In this document: positions 4,717 to 10,460 of the stretch, piece by piece
How positions within the stretch are numbered: the first letter of the stretch is position 1
Layout: each line of letters starts with the position of its first letter
Assembly (NCBI GenBank): GCA_947629725.1
Contig: CANREU010000037.1
Coordinates: 1 to 11,255 of the forward strand
Direction: 5' to 3'
Origin: an uncultured Clostridia bacterium
GTDB taxonomy: Bacteria > Bacillota > Clostridia > Christensenellales > Borkfalkiaceae
DNA: 11,255 nucleotides
Translations under genes and position numbers: made by a program
The notes under the pieces: generated by a model
What the model was told of the DNA's origin: nothing
The model's database searches: none
What the model saw: only the letters and a program-made list of their open reading frames with translations

Positions 4717-7431
4717 ATGAAAAAGAAATTTTGGGTCGTGCTGATGACATTGCTTGCGGCAATGTGTGTATGCCTCGGCCTTGCGGCGTGCGACAAAACG
4801 CCTGCGAACCCCTCGGGCGGCACGCAAAACACGCCCTCGACGCATGTCCATTCCTATGGAAATTGGGAAGTTATTACGCCTGCCACGCATACGACGACGG
4901 GCACACGGCGGAAATATTGCTCGTGCGGGGATCATATCGACGAGACCATTCCCAAGACGGCGGCGCATGAGTACGGAACTTGGCGCGTGACCCGCGAAGC
5001 GACCCACCTTGTTGCGGGCGAAAAACAGCGCACCTGCTCCTGCGGCAAAGTCGAAACGGAAGTGATCCCCAAAACGGCGGAGCATGAGTACGGCGATTGG
5101 ATCATCGATACGCCTGCGAGCGAAACCGATACGGGGACGAAACATAAGGAATGCCCCTGCGGAGATAGGGTCACCGAGACGATCCCGCTCGTTGTTCCCT
5201 TTGAATTTGAACAGCTCGGGGGCGGGTACGTCGTCACTGCCTATACGGGTTCATTGCCCGAAGTTACCGTACCCGCAAACTATGAGGGGAAACCGGTCAC
5301 CGCGATTGCGTCGAGGGCCTTTTATTACGGTGCGATGGCGCAAATCACCCTTCCCGAATCCATTGTGGAGATCGGCGCGGCCGCGTTCGGCTATTGTATG
5401 AAACTGCAGAGTATCGATATTCCGAGCTGTGCGCGGATCGGCGATTCCGCTTTTGCGGGGTGTTCCCTCCTGCAGGAGGTGGTCCTCCCCGATAACATAG
5501 TTACGCTCGGCGGGTCGCTTTTCTCGGATTGCACGAGCTTAAAGAAAATCACGATAGGCGGGGGGTCCGTCTCGCGTTCGGTATTCTCGGGGTGCGAAAA
5601 TGTGCAGGAGATCGTCCTCGGGGTCAATGTAACTTCGATTGCGCAAAACACGTTTGCGCCGTGTACGAATTTGCAATCGCTCACGATCCCCCGCATCGAA
5701 GTGACCGATACCTTCATGCACTTTTATTTCGGCGTTTCTCCCGAAACGTACACATTGTCCGGAACGGAAACATTTATCACGGGCGGTGACTTGCCGGATG
5801 ATATTGAACCGAACGAGGTGCAGAGTTATACTTACGGAAGCTATCACTTTGCTTTACCGAAAGGGAAAACATCTTGGTACTATCATTATCAAACAATAGT
5901 AGCGAACGGAAAAACTTATAAATATAGCGGGAAACCCATCTCGGTCAAAGAGTGGCAAGATTGTTATGAAGCCACCGTCGGAGTTTCTTACTATGTACCC
6001 AAAAAATGGACGGCAGAATTCTATCGCGACCCCGATACGTCGCTTAAAACGCTCACGATCAGCGACCAACTCATTAAATCAAACAATAGCGCGTTCGGCG
6101 ATTGTAAGTGCGAGATCAACATTTTGAAGAGGCCGCCGATCGTTTCGATGGAAGTTTACAGCGGCAATCCCCAAGAGTTCTATCCCGATACCTTCTACGA
6201 GCAGTTCCGTCTGCGCGTTGAACGCGAGGACGGGACGAGCGAAACGATTTATCTTGCCAAAGACGAATTGTCCGCGGAAGTGCAAGCCGAACTCTTAGAG
6301 GAGGGCGAGCATACCTTCACAGTGGAAAAAGACGGGCAGTCCCTTTCCGTGACGGTGAAAATCGTGTTCCACACCTTTGAGGGCGCGAAGTTGGAATCCA
6401 AGAAATTCGATTACGACGGCGAGCCCAAGTCGCTCGAAGTGGAAGGTGCGCCTGAGGGGACGGAGATCGTCTACACGGGCAACGGGCAGACGGAGCCGGG
6501 GGGCTATCCCGTCACGGCGACGCTCACGAAAGAGTTTTATAAGACTACGACATTGGAAGCGACGTTGAGTATTACGTCGGATTCTCTTCTCATCATCGAG
6601 AATGGGGAGATCCTCGGGGCGACACCCGCCGCGCAAAACATGACCAACCTCTATCTCGGCTCGAGCGACGCAGCGGTGACGGCAATCGCAAACTACGCCT
6701 TTGAAGGGTTTACCAACCTGCAATCGGTCACGATCGCTTCGAGCATTCTTTCGATCGGCGAATACGCATTTTACGGTTGTAACAATCTTCAATCGGTGTT
6801 GTTTGAAGGGGAGAGCGCATTGCAAACGATAGGCAATGGCGCGTTTCTCGATTGCAGTAAACTTGCGGGGATAGAGATATCCGACGGCGTGACCTCGATT
6901 GGGGATCGGGCGTTCGAGGGTTGTAGCGGGCTTAAAAGCGTGACGATCCCCGACAGTGTGACCGAGATCGGGGAAGGTGCGTTCAGATCGTGCTATGGGC
7001 TTGAAAGCGTGACGTTCGGCGATGAAAGTAAACTTGAAGAGATCGGACAATGGGCGTTCAGTGATTGCTCTTTGATTACAAGCATTGCCCTTCCCGACAG
7101 CGTGACCTCGATTGGGAGTTATGCGTTCTACAATTGTAGCGGGCTTGAAAGCGTGACGTTTGGCGAAGAAAGTCAACTTAAAACGATAGGGAGCAGCGCG
7201 TTCTATGGTTGCAGTAGCCTTGCAAGCATTGTCATTCCCGCAAGCGTGACTTCCATTGGGGATGGGGCGTTCTCTGGTTGCAGTTCTTTGACGGAGGCGA
7301 CGTTTGAGAACACGAACAATTGGAGCGCGGGCGGGACGCCGCTTGTAAGCGAATCCCTTGCAAAGACGAATGTTGCGGCAGTTTATTTGACCCGCACACA
7401 CCGCAATTCCGCTTGGAAGCGCGAAGAATGA
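4717..7431 (+). CDS. BspA-type leucine-rich-repeat surface lipoprotein
   Basis: This 904-residue protein has a lipoprotein signal peptide (MKKKFWVVLMTLLAAMCVCL, lipobox LAAC, lipid Cys25). A Thr/Pro-rich linker follows, then three tandem repeats of about 40 residues (roughly 45-165) built on HxYGxW...CxCG...ETIPK. The first LRR_5 block (about 190-340) has six units plus a degenerate one. The middle region (about 340-640) holds Ig-like folds, including an MBG-like segment (FDYDGEPKSLEVEGAPEGTE, from about 565). The second LRR block (about 650-866) has nine units of the VTSIGDxAFxGCSxLxSVTI type. Such proteins are anchored outside the membrane and often mediate adhesion, but the ligand here is unknown. 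The ATG at 4717 is preferred over an upstream in-frame GTG at 4699, because GGAGGA (4705-4710) sits between them at proper spacing and the signal peptide begins at the ATG. No terminator follows, so the next gene may be cotranscribed. Confidence 0.9.
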   Translation: MKKKFWVVLMTLLAAMCVCLGLAACDKTPANPSGGTQNTPSTHVHSYGNWEVITPATHTTTGTRRKYCSCGDHIDETIPKTAAHEYGTWRVTREATHLVAGEKQRTCSCGKVETEVIPKTAEHEYGDWIIDTPASETDTGTKHKECPCGDRVTETIPLVVPFEFEQLGGGYVVTAYTGSLPEVTVPANYEGKPVTAIASRAFYYGAMAQITLPESIVEIGAAAFGYCMKLQSIDIPSCARIGDSAFAGCSLLQEVVLPDNIVTLGGSLFSDCTSLKKITIGGGSVSRSVFSGCENVQEIVLGVNVTSIAQNTFAPCTNLQSLTIPRIEVTDTFMHFYFGVSPETYTLSGTETFITGGDLPDDIEPNEVQSYTYGSYHFALPKGKTSWYYHYQTIVANGKTYKYSGKPISVKEWQDCYEATVGVSYYVPKKWTAEFYRDPDTSLKTLTISDQLIKSNNSAFGDCKCEINILKRPPIVSMEVYSGNPQEFYPDTFYEQFRLRVEREDGTSETIYLAKDELSAEVQAELLEEGEHTFTVEKDGQSLSVTVKIVFHTFEGAKLESKKFDYDGEPKSLEVEGAPEGTEIVYTGNGQTEPGGYPVTATLTKEFYKTTTLEATLSITSDSLLIIENGEILGATPAAQNMTNLYLGSSDAAVTAIANYAFEGFTNLQSVTIASSILSIGEYAFYGCNNLQSVLFEGESALQTIGNGAFLDCSKLAGIEISDGVTSIGDRAFEGCSGLKSVTIPDSVTEIGEGAFRSCYGLESVTFGDESKLEEIGQWAFSDCSLITSIALPDSVTSIGSYAFYNCSGLESVTFGEESQLKTIGSSAFYGCSSLASIVIPASVTSIGDGAFSGCSSLTEATFENTNNWSAGGTPLVSESLAKTNVAAVYLTRTHRNSAWKREE
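6997..7190 (+). repeat. Near-identical 50-bp copies within the LRR coding region
   Basis: Bases 6997-7046 and 7141-7190 match at about 43 of 50 positions and both encode GLESVTFGxESxLxxIG. The copies are 144 bases apart, which equals two LRR units. Nucleotide conservation beyond that needed for protein sequence points to recent internal duplication and a site where the repeat number can change by recombination. Confidence 0.7.
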
Positions 7432-7495
7432 CCGCATAACGAAATTCAGCTTTATCGGCACAGCCGAAAAAATAAAAACATAGGAGAAAAAGGAA

Positions 7496-8164
7496 ATGGA
7501 ATTTGAAAAAAACCTCGCTGAATATATGGCAAAGTGGGACAACGAAAAAAGCGATCGCATGCGCTCGTATGATTACTGCAAAAGGTCGTTCGATGACTAT
7601 CATAAAAGAATCGTTGAAGACGGCGAGAAACTGACCGAAGAAATAAAAGACGATTTTGCCCGCAGTCTCTATTGTTTTCTTGCAAGTTGGGGTATGGTAT
7701 GCAGGGGGAGTTTGCTTTCCGAAAAATCATATAAAAGTCTCATTCCGCTGTGCAAAAATTTATTTGATCCGTACTATAAACCATTAAAAGACATCAATCC
7801 GCTTTCTGATGGTTTCGATATGGTAAAGGACGGACAAATCGACATGATCTGTTGTTTGGCAAAACGGATCCGCGACAGTTTTGGTGCAGACGATAGAAGT
7901 TCACTTACGCTGTGCGGGAAAATCATCATGGTAACATACGGGTGCGCGTTGGGCTATGATACATATGTAAACGAAGCGCTTGGAGCAATGGGGAAACGGC
8001 ATTACAGTATGAGACCTGCAATCGAAGAGACCTACGAACTCATTTCGACCGAGAAACAAAATTTGAAGAAGGCTGTGGAATGGGTGAAGAATAAATATCA
8101 TGTCGATTACACCGTGTTCAAAATCCTTGACATGATTTTGTGGGAATACGGAAAGGATCACTGA
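7496..8164 (+). CDS. Conserved protein of unknown function, AT-richer than its neighbours
   Basis: The 222-residue product has no signal peptide or membrane segment and is probably cytoplasmic. It is charged and helix-rich. Two segments look conserved: CFLASWGMVCRGSLL (about 60-74) and TLCGKIIMVTYGCALGYDTY (about 137-156). From memory they resemble a widespread uncharacterised family with ASWGMxRGSS and KIxLGTxGCxxAYD motifs; this needs a profile search. AGGAG (7482-7486) lies 9 bases before the ATG. The gene is 64 bases after the lipoprotein gene with no clear promoter or terminator between them, so it may be read from the lipoprotein promoter. Base composition differs: I count 24 G+C in bases 7561-7620 against 33 in bases 9901-9960, hinting at separate ancestry. 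I cannot assign a function. Confidence 0.8.
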   Translation: MEFEKNLAEYMAKWDNEKSDRMRSYDYCKRSFDDYHKRIVEDGEKLTEEIKDDFARSLYCFLASWGMVCRGSLLSEKSYKSLIPLCKNLFDPYYKPLKDINPLSDGFDMVKDGQIDMICCLAKRIRDSFGADDRSSLTLCGKIIMVTYGCALGYDTYVNEALGAMGKRHYSMRPAIEETYELISTEKQNLKKAVEWVKNKYHVDYTVFKILDMILWEYGKDH

Positions 8165-8186
8165 ATAAGGAGATTCCTCGGCAAGC

Positions 8187-8222
8187 TCGGAATGACGTAA
8201 TAATTCGGAATGGCGTAATAAT
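8187..8222. repeat. Tandem 18-bp repeat, two copies
   Basis: Two adjacent 18-base units (8187-8204 and 8205-8222) begin TCGGAATG and end CGTAATAAT, differing at one base. They start the gene-free stretch just after the unknown gene. The preceding bases (about 8175-8195) read in reverse as an ATTCCGAGCTTGCCGAGG-like sequence, of a kind I associate with dispersed intergenic repeats in gut Firmicutes; that link is from memory only. Confidence 0.6.
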
Positions 8223-8224
8223 AC

Positions 8225-8254
8225 AGCGCCCGACTGCGAATGCGGTCGGGCGCT
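8225..8254. repeat. Long perfect hairpin without T-tract
   Basis: Arms AGCGCCCGAC (8225-8234) and GTCGGGCGCT (8245-8254) pair perfectly, and the inner TGC/GCG adds up to three more pairs around a GAAT loop. It is the first strong stem after the unknown gene and could end or stabilise its transcript. No U-run follows on either strand, so it is listed as a hairpin repeat, not an intrinsic terminator. Confidence 0.55.
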
Positions 8255-8290
8255 CCGTATGAAATGCGGGAAGCGGCACGAGGCCGTTTC

Positions 8291-8383
8291 CTCATACCGA
8301 GGGCGTAGCCCGAGCGTATCTTATAGCCGTGTACGGTAAAACAAGGAAAGATACACTCGGCTCCTGCGGAGCCTCGGTATGAG
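8291..8383. repeat. Nested 93-bp inverted-repeat element, MITE- or REP-like
   Basis: Terminal arms CTCATACCGAGG (8291-8302) and CCTCGGTATGAG (8372-8383) are perfect 12-bp inverted repeats. Inside, CGAGCGTATCTT (8311-8322) pairs with AAGATACACTCG (8348-8359) with one mismatch. Smaller hairpins sit on the sides and tip: GGGC/GCCC near 8301-8311, GGCTCC/GGAGCC at 8359-8373 and CCGT/ACGG near 8327-8336. The whole can fold as a branched, cruciform-like stem. No coding potential or clear target-site duplication is visible. It may be a non-autonomous mobile element or a dispersed structured repeat. Confidence 0.55.
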
Positions 8384-8416
8384 GGCGGGGCGGGCGGCGC
8401 CCCTCGCTTTACTAAG

Positions 8417-8653
8417 CCTTCCCCCCTCGGGGGGAAGGTCTTATGCATACCCTTTCTCGGCTCCACCTCTTGGGGGAGCTCTTCCGCATTTATGCGGAAG
8501 TGAGGGGGTTCGGTGTAACTGCAAACCCCTATCCCCCCTTCGGGGTACTTCCCCCAAAAGGGGGAAGCAAGAATGGGCGGTCGGCGTACTTTCCCCAAGA
8601 GGGGGAGGGCAAGAGAGAGGCGGGCTACCCCTCCCCCTTACGCAGGGGGAGGG
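8417..8653. repeat. Cluster of C-run/G-run palindromes
   Basis: At least five stems lie in about 240 bases. CCTTCCCCCC/GGGGGGAAGG is at 8417-8438, CTTCCGCAT/ATGCGGAAG at 8481-8500, and CTTCCCCC/GGGGGAAG at 8548-8567. TCCCC/GGGGA is at 8592-8606 and CCCTCCCCC/GGGGGAGGG at 8629-8653. A small CCCC/GGGG stem lies at 8535-8545. Three share a CTTCCCC-loop-GGGGAAG core, so they look like related units of a dispersed repeat. Open frames across the region are proline/glycine-rich by-products of the runs. No gene or promoter is seen until 8701. Confidence 0.6.
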
Positions 8654-8700
8654 CTCTGACGCGCGGCCGCAAAATTTCCAAACTTTTTGCGGCTGTGTAC

Positions 8701-8729
8701 TTGTCATCTGCGGAAAAATGTGGTACAAT
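8701..8729 (+). promoter_or_regulatory. Promoter of the scaffold/GGGtGRT operon
   Basis: TTGTCA (8701-8706) and TACAAT (8724-8729) are 17 bases apart, and TGG directly before the -10 box makes an extended -10 element. The start is expected near 8735-8737, giving a leader of about 37 bases ending in the GGAGGG ribosome binding site (8759-8764). No operator-like symmetry is evident around it. Confidence 0.78.
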
Positions 8730-8772
8730 ACAAAACGGTATTCAACCGAAATCTTCATGGAGGGTTCATCTT

Positions 8773-9474
8773 ATGCAATATTCACGCGAAGTGGAAGAGA
8801 TGACCTGCGTCGCAAAGGGCCCGTGGCACGACCCGGCGCCCATCCCCGAAGAGGGCAAGTGGGTATGCGCGAAGCAGATCACCGACATCAGCGGGTTCAC
8901 GCACGGCATCGGCTGGTGCGCGCCGCAGCAGGGCGCCTGCAAACTCACGCTCAATGTGAAGGAGGGCGTGATCCAAGAGGCTTTGGTCGAGACGATCGGC
9001 TGCTCGGGCATGACGCACTCCGCGGCAATGGCGGCGGAAATTCTGCCCCATAAGACCATTTTGGAGGCTCTCAACACCGACCTCGTGTGCGACGCCATCA
9101 ACACCGCCATGCGCGAACTGTTCCTGCAGATCGTGTACGGCAGGACGCAGTCGGCGTTCTCGGACGACGGTCTCACCGTCGGCGCGGGGCTTGAGGACCT
9201 CGGCAAGGGGCTTAGATCTCAGGTCGGCACCATGTACGGCACGGCGAAGAAGGGCGTGCGCTATCTCGAGATGGCGGAGGGCTATGTCACCCGTCTCGCC
9301 CTCGACAAGGATTCGCAGGTCATCGGCTACGAATTCGTCTCCCTCGGCAAAATGACCGATTTCATCAAGAAGGGGCTCACCCCCAATGAGGCGTGGGAGA
9401 AGGCGCTCGGCCACTACGGCAGGTTCGCGGAAGAACAGGGTGCGGTGAAATACATCGACCCCCGCAAGGAATAA
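8773..9474 (+). CDS. NifU/IscU-like iron-sulfur cluster assembly scaffold protein
   Basis: The 233-residue product resembles NifU N-domain/IscU scaffolds, on which Fe-S clusters are assembled before transfer. The core GACKLTLNVKEGVIQEALVE then TIGCSGMTHSAAMAAEILPH (about 54-93) follows the scaffold pattern of a beta strand, a Gly-Cys turn and a helix. Cys56, Cys77 and Cys106 are spaced much as the three ligand cysteines of IscU. Further cysteines at 12, 32 and 49 lie in an N-terminal extension, and a C-terminal part (about 135-233) has no counterpart in IscU. The ATG at 8773 is set by GGAGGG (8759-8764), 8 bases upstream; longer open frames reaching back into the repeat region lack support. 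It is followed by the GGGtGRT gene with a 12-base gap. No IscS-like desulfurase is in view, so the cluster source is unknown. Confidence 0.82.
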   Translation: MQYSREVEEMTCVAKGPWHDPAPIPEEGKWVCAKQITDISGFTHGIGWCAPQQGACKLTLNVKEGVIQEALVETIGCSGMTHSAAMAAEILPHKTILEALNTDLVCDAINTAMRELFLQIVYGRTQSAFSDDGLTVGAGLEDLGKGLRSQVGTMYGTAKKGVRYLEMAEGYVTRLALDKDSQVIGYEFVSLGKMTDFIKKGLTPNEAWEKALGHYGRFAEEQGAVKYIDPRKE

Positions 9475-9486
9475 GGAGGTGCGGTC

Positions 9487-10404
9487 ATGGCTCTGTTTGA
9501 AGGGTATGAAAGAAGGATCGAAAAAATCAACGCCACGCTCAAGGAATACGGCATCAAATCCGTAGAAGAGTGCAAAGAGATCTGCCTCGCGAAGGGTGTG
9601 GACTGCGATAAACTCGTGCGCGGCACCCAGCCCATCTGCTTTGAGAACGCGGTGTGGGCATACACGGTGGGCGCGGCGATCGCCATCAAGAAGGGTTGCA
9701 AGAAGGCGGCGGACGCGGCGGCTGCGATCGGCGTCGGGCTGCAATCGTTCTGCATCCCCGGCTCCGTCGCGGAGAACAGAAAAGTGGGACTGGGGCACGG
9801 AAATCTCGGCAAAATGCTCCTCTCCGAGGAGACGGAGTGCTTCTGCTTCCTCGCGGGGCACGAAAGTTTTGCGGCGGCCGAGGGCGCCATCTCCATTGCG
9901 ATGAATGCGAACAAGGTCCGTAAAAAGCCCCTGCGCGTCATCCTCAACGGTCTCGGCAAGGATGCGGCGTTCATCATCTCCCGTATCAACGGGTTCACCT
10001 ATTGCGAGACGGTGTTCGATCCCTACACCGAGACGGTCACCGTCACGAAGGAAGTCCCCTATTCGGACGGCCCCCGCGCGAAGGTGAATTGCTACGGCGC
10101 GGACAACGTGCCCGTCGCGGGCACCTATAAGAAGTGGTGCAACGAGAACGGCGTGAAGTACTTCTCCGTGGCAAGCGGCGGCGGCACGGGCAGGACCCTC
10201 CATCCCGACAACATGGCGGCAGGTCCCTCCTCCTACGGCATGACGGACACGATGGGCAGGATGCACTCGGACGCGCAGTTCGCAGGCTCCTCCTCGGTGC
10301 CCGCGCACGTCGAGATGATGGGTCTCATCGGCATGGGCAACAACCCGATGGTCGGCGCGACGGTCGCGGTCGCGGTCGCCGTCCAAGAGGGCATGAACAA
10401 GTAA
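9487..10404 (+). CDS. GGGtGRT-family protein
   Basis: The 305-residue protein carries the motif that names its family, GGGTGRT at residues 231-237, within VASGGGTGRTLHPDNMAAGP. Other notable stretches are KVGLGHGNLGKMLLSEETEC (about 99-118), FLAGHESFAAAEGAISIAMN (121-140) and VEMMGLIGMGNNPMVGATVA (275-294). It is cysteine-rich (11 Cys, including Cys118 and Cys120), has no signal peptide and no convincing membrane segment, and is presumably cytoplasmic. The glycine-rich loops could bind a nucleotide or cofactor. AAGGAGGT (9473-9480), a full anti-Shine-Dalgarno match, overlaps the stop of the scaffold gene and lies 6 bases before the ATG, so strong coupled expression is expected. The family's biochemical activity is not known to me. 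Partnership with the NifU-like protein points to metal-cluster chemistry. Confidence 0.92.
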   Translation: MALFEGYERRIEKINATLKEYGIKSVEECKEICLAKGVDCDKLVRGTQPICFENAVWAYTVGAAIAIKKGCKKAADAAAAIGVGLQSFCIPGSVAENRKVGLGHGNLGKMLLSEETECFCFLAGHESFAAAEGAISIAMNANKVRKKPLRVILNGLGKDAAFIISRINGFTYCETVFDPYTETVTVTKEVPYSDGPRAKVNCYGADNVPVAGTYKKWCNENGVKYFSVASGGGTGRTLHPDNMAAGPSSYGMTDTMGRMHSDAQFAGSSSVPAHVEMMGLIGMGNNPMVGATVAVAVAVQEGMNK

Positions 10405-10418
10405 ACACGAGCGGACAG

Positions 10419-10449
10419 GGCGCTCCGACGCACGTCGGGGCGCCTTTTT
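10419..10449 (+). terminator. Intrinsic terminator of the scaffold/GGGtGRT operon
   Basis: GGCGCTCCGAC (10419-10429) pairs with GTCGGGGCGCC (10434-10444) through 11 pairs, one a U-G wobble, around a GCAC loop. TTTTT (10445-10449) follows. It lies 14 bases after the GGGtGRT stop and is a textbook rho-independent terminator. Confidence 0.93.
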
Positions 10450-10460
10450 CAAAGAAAAAT

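Noticed and set aside
4717..4800. Start of the lipoprotein at the upstream in-frame GTG (4699)
   Set aside because: The GTG has no binding site, and GGAGGA lies between it and the ATG. The ATG gives a standard lipoprotein signal peptide.
7455..7480. Small TCGGC/GCCGA hairpin between the lipoprotein and unknown genes as a terminator
   Set aside because: It is followed by A-runs on the plus strand, not T-runs, and a minus-strand role would need an incoming minus-strand transcript, for which no gene exists.
6295..7560. 421-codon open frame on the minus strand inside the lipoprotein gene
   Set aside because: It is antisense to the leucine-rich repeats; the apparent repetitive protein mirrors the LRR periodicity. 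The plus strand has the promoter, signal peptide and recognised domains.
8187..8653. CRISPR array
   Set aside because: The repeats are not regularly spaced direct repeats with unique spacers; they are palindromes of differing sequence and length plus one two-copy tandem repeat, and no cas gene is present.
8379..9053. Open frames running from the palindrome cluster into the scaffold gene
   Set aside because: They are Pro/Gly/Ser-rich translations of C/G runs. The real gene starts at 8773 behind GGAGGG and a good promoter.
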